DNA of 10,708 nt. Source: JAGVNX01 sp035290965 (GTDB lineage Archaea > Iainarchaeota > Iainarchaeia > Iainarchaeales > GCA-2688035). The stretch is from contig DATDTD010000042.1 of assembly GCA_035290965.1 (NCBI GenBank), forward strand, positions 1 to 10,708, in the 5' to 3' direction. Positions 1 to 7,434 of the stretch are shown here, piece after piece. Below the pieces are notes generated by a model. The model did no database searches. It worked only from the letters and a program-made list of their open reading frames with translations, and was not told where the DNA came from. Made by a program: the position numbers and the translations under genes. The number at the start of each line of letters is the position of its first letter. Within the stretch, counting starts at the first letter, position 1.

Positions 1-1007
1 GGCTCCTTGAAAGTTATTTTTGTTTCAGTTATTAGGTCTCCGTTCAGGCTTGGATTATAATCAATTGTAATAAGATTTCCCTCCGGCGGTGGTGGCGTAA
101 ACTGGTCGGAATCCAACAAATAATAGTAACTGCAGGAACCAGTGCCTATCTGTATGCAAACGCGGTTAGATACATTCGGATTTACATAGTTTTCTATTGT
201 CTTGTCGCAGGCAGCAGGATCATACTGCGGATCAGGGTCGCATTGTCCTGCAGGCACATGGCTTCTGAAGCTGACAAACGGCTGGTCGCTGTTGCCGTTG
301 AAGCCACTGTCAATTTCTGTTTTTTTTATTCCGACAATGGTCTGCCCGTCCGGCGGCGGAATTTCCACGTCAAAATCTATTCTTCTGATGCTGTTCACAT
401 TGAAAGTGCATTCCAAACTTTGCCCTGTAAAAAACGGCAAACTGCATTGTGTCCCGTCGCAGGACAATAATGGGTTATAATCTATGCATTGCGGCAGAAT
501 CAGATAGCCCAATCCGGATCCCGAGCCGCCCCAATCGCTGTTTTTTGGCACTTCTATTATTGAAACATTTAGGTCGCTGTTTATTTGCCTGTCTGAAATA
601 AAAATTGCGTACAAGTTCAGTGCGTCATAAACGTCTTTTACAAAAGTGTCATCCTGTTCCAGGGGAATGTTTTGGCTGATTTTTATCCAACCACAGCCAT
701 TGGGGCTTGGGTTTGCGCCTGTGCACGGGCAAGCCGCTGGACTTATGTCAGAGCAGGCATCGTTTCCGCTGTCATATGTAAAAGGCGCAAGTATTCTTCC
801 CTGCATTCTCCCCGGATAGCCTGTTTTTACCGCAAGCACCTGGTTGTAAATGTTTTCGAAGCGCGAGTCGACTGATTCAAATGCCGCCTGCTGTGTAATG
901 TTTTCTTCCTGCGCTGCAGTGTTGCTTTTCATGCCCGCACCTGCAAGAATTATCGCAGTTGCAAGCAGGAAAATAATCAAAGTGAAAAAAATTCCCTTTT
1001 TGTTCAT
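1..1007 (-). CDS. D': pilin-like secreted protein lacking the conserved acidic residue (C-terminus cut by window edge)
   Basis: An ATG at 1007-1005 opens a frame that stays open to base 1, giving 335 visible codons with no stop. The N-terminus MNKKGIFF runs straight into a hydrophobic helix (about residues 5-25), like a pilin with a K-K-G leader but no Glu at +5. It is the paralogue of the gene at 6360-7433: both have KGIFF at the start, RF..IYN near residues 49-54, GRIL at exactly 70-73 followed by PFTYDSG, DALNLY, and a later LPQC. Relative to that paralogue it carries an extra Cys-rich stretch of roughly 24 residues after TYDSG. The rest looks extracellular, with scattered Cys and proline-rich turns. 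Its start lies 32 bp after the vWA-2 stop, behind a good AAAGGTG site. It is probably an extracytoplasmic minor subunit of the same complex as its neighbours. The exact role is unknown; a GspK-like tip role is only an analogy. Confidence 0.85.
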   Translation of the reverse strand, partial: MNKKGIFFTLIIFLLATAIILAGAGMKSNTAAQEENITQQAAFESVDSRFENIYNQVLAVKTGYPGRMQGRILAPFTYDSGNDACSDISPAACPCTGANPSPNGCGWIKISQNIPLEQDDTFVKDVYDALNLYAIFISDRQINSDLNVSIIEVPKNSDWGGSGSGLGYLILPQCIDYNPLLSCDGTQCSLPFFTGQSLECTFNVNSIRRIDFDVEIPPPDGQTIVGIKKTEIDSGFNGNSDQPFVSFRSHVPAGQCDPDPQYDPAACDKTIENYVNPNVSNRVCIQIGTGSCSYYYLLDSDQFTPPPPEGNLITIDYNPSLNGDLITETKITFKE

Positions 1008-1012
1008 TTTCA

Positions 1013-1017
1013 CACCT
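1013..1017 (-). promoter_or_regulatory. Shine-Dalgarno site for D'
   Basis: On the minus strand AGGTG (within AAAGGTGTGAAAATG) lies 5 nt before the ATG at 1007. GGTG is a typical archaeal anti-16S match. It fixes the start of D' and shows that this gene, which sits after a 32-bp AT-rich gap, has its own ribosome loading rather than relying only on coupling to vWA-2. Confidence 0.7.
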
Positions 1018-1039
1018 TTATTTTTTTTCAAGAATTTTT

Positions 1040-4000
1040 TTATTTCTGCCATGCCCAGTATTCTATTTTGAAATAATAAACCTTGGCTGTTCCAAGGCAC
1101 ATGATTTTTGCAATGTTGTGCAGTGAGCAGTCGTTTGCCCAGCTCATTACCCCGTAAATATAGCCGATTCCGTCGACATGAGTATTATCAAAAAGCGCTT
1201 CAGCATTGCCCTGGAAAGGCGCTGCTCCCTGCCATAAAAAATTTCCGTCGCTGCTTATACTGCCTGTTCCGTCTGGAAAGCTTCCTGTTGCCGTCACATC
1301 AAGGTGCTGGTTTTTTTCAGGAGGATCTTCGTAAAACCCGATTTGTATTAGTGGAGTGCCTGCAGAAACAGCGCCCTTGTTTGAAATTTTATAATCCAAA
1401 AGCGATGTGTTGCCGCCGCTAATGGTTCCGTCCGTGAATTCTATTTTCAAATCCCTGTATTCAAAAGGAACTACGTTTGTGCAATTGGTTTGACTGCATC
1501 CTGGGCAGCTGCAGACAGTGCCCTCGCCGCCCCACTCAAAAATATCCTGCCCTTTCTGGATTTCTGTCGAAATCGGCGGGAATTCAACTGTGTCTTCTTC
1601 GCAATAGCTTCCGCTGCAGGCAAGCCTCGCTTTAAAGCACTGTGCGGCATAATCGCCGCTCAAATCCACGCCGGTAAAAACTATTTCCTGCGGATTGCCT
1701 TTCCAGTCAGCCGGATCAGAACATTCTCCACTGCAAACGCTGTTGATACCGCTGCAAGATTGTCCAGAAATTGCGCGTACTCCGCAGGCACAAACTTCCA
1801 TTCCTTCGGGGGGAGTAACGCTTATTGCAGTTCCTGAGATTGTTGTTCCGATTTCCTTTGCAATAAGGTCATAAACCTGCTGCAGTGTCTGCGCGTCTGA
1901 AGCAAAATAATACCTGCCGCAGTGTGCTGCAGGATTGAGTTCGAGTGTTGCGGGATATGTAAAGCATTCCGGGTATTTTCTGTTTCCTTCCGAATCCTCT
2001 AGCGCTTCAAGGCAGTTTCCCGATTCATCATAGCCCGAACAGGGATCTTTTGCAATTTCCTGCAAATCTTCCTCTGCAACATCTGTTCCAAAACCAATTG
2101 TGTAAACGCTGATGCCTGCGTTTCTTGCAATATTTCCCTGGTCTATTGCCTCTTGTATGCAGGGGGTTGTATCAGATCCGCATTGGGTTCCATTCAAATA
2201 GTTGTTTGCCTGCCCGTCTGAAAGCAGGACAATTGCCTTTGAATATCCCGCATCTGCAAGGTCAAGCTCTGCCTTTGCAGTTGCAATTCCCGCAGCAATA
2301 TTTGTCCTGCCGGAAGGATTCAGGTTTTTTGGGTCGCCTGAATTAAAAGAATTCGGGCCGCTAAGGGCGTTTATTAAGCTTGGTTTTCCCACAAGCGGAT
2401 CGAGTAAAGTAAGCGAAGAAGTCAGTGTTGAATTGTCGGAATATGCGGCAATTCCCATTTTGTCGTCTTCTTTCCATTCCGCATTGTTTACGAATGTTTC
2501 AGCTGCTTCTATTGTTGCATCTATTCTCTGCAGTTTCCAGTCAATAGTATAAGTTTCTATGTTGTCATTGCTCCAGCCCTTTAAAATCCAATTGCCCTGC
2601 GGAATAGGGAGATTACTTGCAGTATTTTTGTTTACCGAACAGGAATCAAGGCTGTTTGTAATATTTCTAATTAAAATGCACCTGTTTGTATTTGGCTTTT
2701 GCCCGTTCATTGCAGTATCCGTAACAACTGAGGGCGCTGAAAGAGTAAAGCGCGGAAAACTGCAGGTTCCCGTACCGGTTGGCGGCGAAACATAGCTGAT
2801 TGCAGTAATATTTGCCTTTAAGCCGCGCAAATTTCTTGTTATTGAAAGATTATTCAAGGCAACATAAGTGCTTGAATCAGGGCTATTGCATGTATCTATT
2901 GTTGTAATGGCGCAGGTTGCTCCATTGCATTTGCCATTGTCATAAGGCCCGTAACCGACTGGAGGCGGATCTATTTTTGCCAGCAGAGTGTTGTACGCGT
3001 AGTGCCTGCTGGATATTGTAATGTCCTTGTCTGAACAGGCTTCTATTTTGTATGTTCCAGTTGGAAGATAAACAGGATTGAACGGCGCGTTTATTCCATT
3101 GAAAGGGTCTTCTGCGGGTTTTCCGGCTTCTGGGGGTTTTACGGCTGTTAATATAATAGGGCTTATTTGTGTCTGCGTGCTTTCATAAAGCACTCCTGTA
3201 GGGCTGTGGATTCTTATTTTTACTCCGTTTCCTTCTCCCGCGGAATAATTATGATAAACTCTTGCGGAAACAGAATACGTTTGTGAATCTATTGCGTCAC
3301 TGCTGATAGTAAAATTTGCTATTTCTTCCCAATCGCTCGAGCCGCTTAGGCATGTAGTGCCCTGATGTCCTGTTACATAATTGTCTGTTGCTGTGGCGCC
3401 TCGGTAAGCAAAATTTATTCCAACCCAAACAGGCTTTGTGATTGTTGCAGGCAGGTCAGACCATAAGTCTATTGTCCAGAGGCCTGTGCTGACAGAGCTT
3501 CCGGGTATGCGCGCAGCCCAAGTAGCAGAATTAATGTTATTGCTGCCATCATACCAAAGAGTCCCGCCCTGATTTGCCCCTATTTTTGGATTGCTGCAGA
3601 CATATCCGCTTGTTGGGGAATAATTTCTGTTGGCAAAAACCAGGGTATTGAGGGGGTCCATAAGCTTGGTTTGTACTGCTCCGGATACATCATAGCTTCC
3701 AACACCAAGTATCCAGTCAGTATAATTGCCGCAGTTATTGGTTGCAAGAGTACAGCTGCCCGGCGGATTTGGCAGGCATGCTCCGGCATCAAAATTTGTG
3801 CTGCTGTATGTTTGTTTCAGCATGTCTGTTATTCCCATGCTTCCGCTTTTGTCTATTACTGCCATTACTGCAACAGGCGTCCTTGAGCCGCTTCTTTCTT
3901 CAAGCGTTACTATTGCGGTTTCCCTGTCTTCTGTTCCTGCATCAAAGCAGCGCATTTTGTTTGTTGTTTCATTAAAACTGTTGCCCGCATTGTCTTTCAC

Positions 4001-4723
4001 GCTTGTCCTGAGGAATATTGTAGTTTTGGGTTCCTGCAATGACAATTTCTGGTTTTCAGGGGCAAGCCTGATTGAAAAGCCTTTTTTTGCTTCACTGCCC
4101 TGCAGGCTGATTTCAGGTTCCACAAAGCACTGGTTTACTTCCGCGCCTTTTTCGTAAGGCTGCCTTTTCATAAAAACCTGGCTTGTGTAATACACCTCTT
4201 TGTCCTCAGGCGGAGCAATTTCCGGATCAGGATAGGTTGCTACTAGGCCGGGTTGTTGGAAGCAGCCCTCAAATGTTTTGCTTGTTCTGCACGCAGCTAA
4301 TTCGCTTGTTCCTTTCGGCTCGTATCTTGTTATTTTTATTTTTGTCTGCATGTTTTTCGGCAGGCTTTTTTCAAGTTCATCGCTTATTTGTGCTGCGGGA
4401 ATTCCCGAGCTTGTGTCAACCAGCAATTCTCCGAGCTTTCCGGTATTGTCAAGGGCTGTTAATGAATCGTCAAGAATTTTTTTTGTCTGCACCTGCTGGC
4501 TTGCTGTTATTGTGCCTGTCTGGGTTTGCAGCCCAAGCCCTACATATGCGATTACGCTGAATAATATTATCAGCGCGAAAAGCGTGTCAAGGGAAAGCGC
4601 AAATCCCTTATTTTTCCCTGAAAATTTTGAGTTCCGCAATTGCAACACAACCTTCCAAAACAGCCCCCTCTTCCAAAGCAGCCCCCTGGTTCTGCGGGCA
4701 GCTGCTTGAGCTTGTTCCGGCAT
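1040..4723 (-). CDS. vWA-2: giant von Willebrand factor A protein with a pilin-like N-terminal helix
   Basis: This 1227-residue secreted, membrane-anchored protein has 36 Cys. Numbering is from the ATG at 4723. Residues 37-65 are a pilin-like KNKG leader plus hydrophobic helix with Asp at +6 (FALSLD). A Cys-bearing β-rich region follows to about 285. The vWA domain starts with the MIDAS motif DKSGSM (291-296), is interrupted by about 420 residues, and resumes near 730, with the MIDAS Thr in GRT (807) and Asp in LLSDG (836). It ends after AHCGRYYFASDA near 970. A Cys-rich segment (about 975-1085) and a CARDB-like β-domain (about 1086-1170) follow. The whole region after the insertion aligns with vWA-1. 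The start is uncertain: the ATG at 4723 overlaps C' by 116 nt, over a stretch where C' is clearly the real frame. GTG 4648 or TTG 4639 would give a more normal short leader. It probably acts as a metal-dependent adhesin or sensor of a pilus-like structure (inference). Confidence 0.9.
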   Translation of the reverse strand: MPEQAQAAARRTRGLLWKRGLFWKVVLQLRNSKFSGKNKGFALSLDTLFALIILFSVIAYVGLGLQTQTGTITASQQVQTKKILDDSLTALDNTGKLGELLVDTSSGIPAAQISDELEKSLPKNMQTKIKITRYEPKGTSELAACRTSKTFEGCFQQPGLVATYPDPEIAPPEDKEVYYTSQVFMKRQPYEKGAEVNQCFVEPEISLQGSEAKKGFSIRLAPENQKLSLQEPKTTIFLRTSVKDNAGNSFNETTNKMRCFDAGTEDRETAIVTLEERSGSRTPVAVMAVIDKSGSMGITDMLKQTYSSTNFDAGACLPNPPGSCTLATNNCGNYTDWILGVGSYDVSGAVQTKLMDPLNTLVFANRNYSPTSGYVCSNPKIGANQGGTLWYDGSNNINSATWAARIPGSSVSTGLWTIDLWSDLPATITKPVWVGINFAYRGATATDNYVTGHQGTTCLSGSSDWEEIANFTISSDAIDSQTYSVSARVYHNYSAGEGNGVKIRIHSPTGVLYESTQTQISPIILTAVKPPEAGKPAEDPFNGINAPFNPVYLPTGTYKIEACSDKDITISSRHYAYNTLLAKIDPPPVGYGPYDNGKCNGATCAITTIDTCNSPDSSTYVALNNLSITRNLRGLKANITAISYVSPPTGTGTCSFPRFTLSAPSVVTDTAMNGQKPNTNRCILIRNITNSLDSCSVNKNTASNLPIPQGNWILKGWSNDNIETYTIDWKLQRIDATIEAAETFVNNAEWKEDDKMGIAAYSDNSTLTSSLTLLDPLVGKPSLINALSGPNSFNSGDPKNLNPSGRTNIAAGIATAKAELDLADAGYSKAIVLLSDGQANNYLNGTQCGSDTTPCIQEAIDQGNIARNAGISVYTIGFGTDVAEEDLQEIAKDPCSGYDESGNCLEALEDSEGNRKYPECFTYPATLELNPAAHCGRYYFASDAQTLQQVYDLIAKEIGTTISGTAISVTPPEGMEVCACGVRAISGQSCSGINSVCSGECSDPADWKGNPQEIVFTGVDLSGDYAAQCFKARLACSGSYCEEDTVEFPPISTEIQKGQDIFEWGGEGTVCSCPGCSQTNCTNVVPFEYRDLKIEFTDGTISGGNTSLLDYKISNKGAVSAGTPLIQIGFYEDPPEKNQHLDVTATGSFPDGTGSISSDGNFLWQGAAPFQGNAEALFDNTHVDGIGYIYGVMSWANDCSLHNIAKIMCLGTAKVYYFKIEYWAWQK
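2536..3800 (-). other. β-rich insertion inside the vWA domain of vWA-2
   Basis: About 420 residues (roughly 309-730 of vWA-2) separate the MIDAS DKSGSM motif from the rest of the vWA fold, which in most vWA domains follows directly as helix α1. The inserted part has alternating β-type sequence, many Gly/Asn/Ser/Thr, several Cys and about six N-x-S/T sequons, as expected for an exposed glycosylated module. Two stretches, KIRIHSPTG near 502-510 and GNWILKG...W.L near 710-732, resemble the jelly-roll P-domain pattern (H/Y...L.SP.G...; G.W.L......W.L). That fold call is tentative. The insertion emerges next to the metal site, so it probably shapes or carries the ligand surface. Confidence 0.65.
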
Positions 4724-5264
4724 AATTAACGCTTCTCTTCAATATAATGATTGCGTATTTTTTTTCCGTGTCTGGAATAAAGCCAGCAGCCATTTCTGTT
4801 CCTGCAGGGTCTTGGATTGTTACATCGTCCCCATCGCTGCCCATGTAATAAACCCGGAAAAAATAATCATATGGAAGAAGCATTTTTGCCTTTGCTATGC
4901 CGTAATTTGTTTCAGCGCTTGGCGTGTATCCCCCTGCATATTCAATGAATTTTTTCAGTTTTGAAGGCTCTATTACATTGGGCATTTTTGCAAGCCCTAT
5001 GAATTTTGCATTGCCTAGTGTTCCTTCCTCCCAGTTTGTCAGAGGCGGAACATCAATTGTTTCTCCCGGGCTGCTTACAAGAAAATCCATTGTCCTGTTT
5101 CCTGATGTCTGCATGTCCTGCAGAAACAGCTGGTTTGCGGATTCCAGGTTCTGGTTTTGCCAGACTGCGACTATTGTCGCAAGCATGACAAGAAACAAAG
5201 ACACTGCTATCAGAAGGTCGAAGGAAACAGCCTGTGCTTTTTTATTGCTGTGTAAACAATACAT
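4608..5264 (-). CDS. C': pilin-like protein with class III-like leader (Asp at +6)
   Basis: The ATG at 5264 gives 218 residues, overlapping the end of B' by 23 nt. A longer frame reaches 5432, but its extra N-terminus lies over B' and has no pilin character. The leader ends NKKA and is followed by QAVSFD, with Asp at +6 instead of Glu at +5, then a hydrophobic helix to about residue 35. It is paralogous to the gene at 7435-8028. Shared signatures are NKKAQ.V, NWE (77-79 here), KFIGLA (87-92), KFIEYA (105-110), KAK followed by a YDYFF-type segment, and a terminal IAELKIFR. The matching end shows this frame is real to its stop and that the upstream end of vWA-2 merely overlaps it. It is probably a minor pilin or pilin-like membrane subunit; the IGLA/KFIEYA/YDFYF pattern is one I associate with archaeal pilin-like proteins, though no family name can be assigned. 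Confidence 0.88.
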   Translation of the reverse strand: MYCLHSNKKAQAVSFDLLIAVSLFLVMLATIVAVWQNQNLESANQLFLQDMQTSGNRTMDFLVSSPGETIDVPPLTNWEEGTLGNAKFIGLAKMPNVIEPSKLKKFIEYAGGYTPSAETNYGIAKAKMLLPYDYFFRVYYMGSDGDDVTIQDPAGTEMAAGFIPDTEKKYAIIILKRSVNYAGTSSSSCPQNQGAALEEGAVLEGCVAIAELKIFREK

Positions 5265-5730
5265 GGGTAACCACTCTGCCAAACGCATCCGGGTTGATTG
5301 CCTTTGAAAGTTTGTATGTGTTTCCCGCAGAAATGCAGAAGCCGTTAATGTTCGGGCACTGGATATCATCGCCCACACTGCTGCCGTCAGTTGTATAACT
5401 GCAGTCGGGTGCGCCGTTGCATCTTTCTGCATTGCCGAAATAATTGCAATAATTATTCCCGATTGTTATCTGCCCCGGGGCATTTTCCGTCCGGTATATA
5501 ACCGCGTTTTTTGCAATGTAAATGTTTTCCTCTGCAGTTGAATGGCTTGCATAAACCCTTGAAATTGCATCCGCAATTTTGTTGCATTCGATATTGTCGG
5601 AGTTTGCGTTCAATATCATGCTGCTGACATTGTTTTGCTGAATTATAAAAAGAATCCCGAACAACAGCATGGCGAATATGATTCCTGCTGCAATCAAAAA
5701 TTCCAGGCTCGCCTGGGCATTTTTTTTCAT
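5242..5730 (-). CDS. B': class III signal peptide pilin-like protein
   Basis: The ATG at 5730 sits directly after the TAA of A' (zero spacing), which indicates translational coupling. The 162-residue product begins MKKNA followed by QASLEF, giving Gln +1, Ser +3 and Glu +5, the classic archaeal class III prepilin arrangement (EppA-type processing before Gln is family knowledge). A hydrophobic helix covers about residues 8-30. It is paralogous to the gene at 8006-8413 through ECNKIA (48-53) and IGNNYCNYFG (90-99), each with an aligned Cys. The C-terminal half has additional Cys residues absent from the paralogue, suggesting a disulfide-bonded loop. It is likely a small structural or minor pilin of the same surface complex. 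Confidence 0.9.
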   Translation of the reverse strand: MKKNAQASLEFLIAAGIIFAMLLFGILFIIQQNNVSSMILNANSDNIECNKIADAISRVYASHSTAEENIYIAKNAVIYRTENAPGQITIGNNYCNYFGNAERCNGAPDCSYTTDGSSVGDDIQCPNINGFCISAGNTYKLSKAINPDAFGRVVTHVLFTQQ

Positions 5731-6306
5731 TTAATCAGCTTCCAGCTCGACCATTCCAGTGTCTGTCCAGCCGATTTTTATGCCGTATTTTACTCCCTTG
5801 GCCAAAAAATATTCTGAGTTTTGCTGAATGCAGAGCTTTGCCCTTGAAGGATACAAGTATTCGTTGTTGGGCCCGAACAGTGTTGTTTGCACTTTTATTG
5901 CGCTGTATTTTATGCAGTCCAAATCTGTTTTGCAGTTCCCGGGTAGGTTGCATTCACATGCTTGCGGATTGCAGCATGTGCCTTCCGCACCGCACACCAA
6001 CTCCACTGTCCCGCCACCGCAGCCGGGCAATTCCACTGCTGTCCGGCATTCGTATACTATGCCGATTTCTTTTACTTCGTTCGGCCAGAATGCCTGTGTA
6101 AACAGGACATTGTTCTGCCCCATTGCGTAAACCAAATCCGATGTTTTTGTAAGATTGTCGAGGCTTTCGCTTATCTGCCTTGCCTTGATGTTCTGGTCCG
6201 AACTCGTGAGCGCGAAAACAAAAATTGCTGTTATGATTATCAGTGCGAACACTGTTATCAGGAGATATTCGACTGAAACCTGGGCTTTTTTTTCAATGCG
6301 CGCCAT
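5731..6306 (-). CDS. A': class III signal peptide pilin, Cys-rich, first gene of set 2
   Basis: The ATG at 6306 gives 191 residues. The leader MARIEKKA is followed by QVSVEYLL (Gln +1, Ser +3, Glu +5) and a hydrophobic helix to about residue 33. It is paralogous to the gene at 8478-9065 through KTSDLVYA (54-61), a WP pair (74-75), IGIVYEC, DCIKYSA (130-136) and a C-terminal KIGW. Between WP and DCIKYSA there is a dense Cys cluster; the whole protein has ten Cys, so several disulfides are likely. It is the best candidate in set 2 for a conventional archaeal pilin. It follows a 53-bp gap with a TATA-like box about 25 bp upstream and no strong Shine-Dalgarno motif, so the transcript may be leaderless or nearly so. 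Confidence 0.92.
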   Translation of the reverse strand: MARIEKKAQVSVEYLLITVFALIIITAIFVFALTSSDQNIKARQISESLDNLTKTSDLVYAMGQNNVLFTQAFWPNEVKEIGIVYECRTAVELPGCGGGTVELVCGAEGTCCNPQACECNLPGNCKTDLDCIKYSAIKVQTTLFGPNNEYLYPSRAKLCIQQNSEYFLAKGVKYGIKIGWTDTGMVELEAD

Positions 6307-6330
6307 GCTTTCACAATATCTTTTTTCTAA

Positions 6331-6338
6331 TATATAAA
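6331..6338 (-). promoter_or_regulatory. Putative archaeal TATA box for set 2
   Basis: The minus strand reads TTTATATA inside AAATTTATATATTAG in the only sizeable non-coding gap between the two gene sets (6307-6359). The box ends 24 nt before the A of the ATG at 6306, so a transcript started at the usual archaeal distance would begin at or within a few bases of the start codon. AT-rich sequence alone could give a chance match; the position just before the first gene of a set is what supports it. No clear purine-rich BRE is visible immediately upstream. No T-rich terminator follows the stop of D at 6360, so readthrough from set 1 also remains possible. Confidence 0.55.
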
Positions 6339-6359
6339 TTTGCTTTATTCAATTTGCAG

Positions 6360-7433
6360 TCAACTGCTTTTCCTTGTTATGTCGAAGTTAGGCCTTGAAA
6401 CGCTCAGGCTTTCAAACCCGTTGAAGCGCAGTTCCTGCAGGGAATTTACAAAAGTCACTTTTGCTTTTGAAATAACCCCGCTTGTTGCAAGGCCTGTTTC
6501 CTTTATTTTAACTATTTCGCCGGGGTAATTCAAATTTTTGAAATCCACTTTTATGCTTCCCCCCCCTGCAAGGGAAATGCTTACTGAATTTTCCGCAAGC
6601 CCAGTGTCTATGTTTGCCGCAATTGTCTGTTCTCCGCTGCTTATGCAGCAGTAAAGGTTCGGTTCCGTGCCGCATTTTGCAATGCAGTCAGGGGCAATCA
6701 GATGCACTATTGCATACGGCTTTCCTGCATCAAAATCCGCTGGGATGAATTCGCTGTCTGGACAGCCCGAAAAACTTCCGCTGCACTGCAATGGCTGTAT
6801 TTCAGAGCCCGATGAGAATTTCAATGTTATTTCCATTGTTTCTATTGCATCCGTTATTGCTGCAGGAAAACTCGCAGGGCAATAATCAAATTCAGTTGTT
6901 GTCCCGGCTTTCAGCAAAAATTGCGATTCATCTTCAGGATCCGCGGGCTCTATTGCAAGGCACTGCGGCAGCATTACGGAAGTGAATTTTGGGGTAGTGC
7001 CTGTTGTTCCGCCCCAACAATTTCCGGGACCAGCGCAATAATTTTGTTGCGCTGTTATTCCCGTTGAATATTCCCGGCTTATTGCGCTGTCTTCGGAAAA
7101 AATTTCGTAAAGGTTCAGTGCGTCAAAAATTCCCTCGTATATTGCAGGTGCATTCGTCAGCGGCAGGTATTGTTCCGCAGAAAACCAGTCTGTTCCGGAA
7201 TCGTAAGTAAACGGCAGTATTCTTCCCTGTATTTTTCCCCTTTCTCCGGTCTTTATTGAAATTGTCCTGTTGTATATGTCGCTGAACCTGTTGTTTGCAG
7301 AATCAAAGGCGCTCTGCTCCGCCACTGCCCCGCTTTGTTCCGAGGCCGACTGGCTGATTGCAAAGCTTACTGCCAGTATGGCTATGATTAGCAGAAAGGC
7401 AATGCATGCAAAGAAAATTCCCTTGTTTCCCAT
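6360..7433 (-). CDS. D: pilin-like secreted protein lacking the conserved acidic residue
   Basis: The ATG at 7433 lies one base after the TAA of C, giving 357 residues; a TTG at 7466 would add 11 unlikely residues. MGNKG is followed immediately by a hydrophobic helix (about 5-26) with no acidic residue near the predicted processing site. Conserved blocks shared with the partial gene at 1-1007 are RF..IYN (49-55), GRIL (70-73), PFTYDSG, DALNLY (104-109) and LPQC. The C-terminal half is β-rich with Cys pairs and a GGG turn, and it ends in a polar tail. This is the longest of the four pilin-like families. Loss of Glu +5 combined with a large globular part recalls pseudopilin GspK, which caps type II secretion pseudopili; that is an analogy, not homology shown here. 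Confidence 0.88.
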   Translation of the reverse strand: MGNKGIFFACIAFLLIIAILAVSFAISQSASEQSGAVAEQSAFDSANNRFSDIYNRTISIKTGERGKIQGRILPFTYDSGTDWFSAEQYLPLTNAPAIYEGIFDALNLYEIFSEDSAISREYSTGITAQQNYCAGPGNCWGGTTGTTPKFTSVMLPQCLAIEPADPEDESQFLLKAGTTTEFDYCPASFPAAITDAIETMEITLKFSSGSEIQPLQCSGSFSGCPDSEFIPADFDAGKPYAIVHLIAPDCIAKCGTEPNLYCCISSGEQTIAANIDTGLAENSVSISLAGGGSIKVDFKNLNYPGEIVKIKETGLATSGVISKAKVTFVNSLQELRFNGFESLSVSRPNFDITRKSS

Positions 7434-7434
7434 T

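Larger units (their letters stand above)
1..6306 (-). repeat. Paralogous gene set 2 (A', B', C', vWA-2, D')
   Basis: This is the second copy of the five families, led by a probable promoter at 6331-6338. The order A-B-C-D is kept, but the vWA gene lies between C' and D' rather than before A. Junctions are zero spacing, a 23-nt overlap, an overlap of uncertain length at vWA-2, and a 32-bp gap with its own ribosome site before D'. Confidence 0.8.

Noticed and set aside
202..480. Plus-strand open frame inside D'
   Set aside because: It lies opposite a strongly supported minus-strand gene with conserved motifs and has no recognisable domain. The same holds for all other plus-strand frames in the window.
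3580..3792. Second minus-strand frame inside the vWA-2 insertion
   Set aside because: It is out of frame with vWA-2 and lacks a leader, motif or ribosome site. The vWA-2 frame is continuous through this stretch.
2536..3800. The insertion in vWA-2 as a mobile element or intein
   Set aside because: It stays in frame, has no Cys/Ser and His-Asn splice-junction block, no endonuclease-like motif and no repeats at its edges. It looks like an extracellular β-rich protein module.
5237..5250. Runs of T on the plus strand next to pilin starts as terminators or slippery sites
   Set aside because: On the coding strand they are A-runs encoding the Lys-Lys of the class III leader. The frames run straight through, so neither termination nor programmed slippage needs to be invoked.
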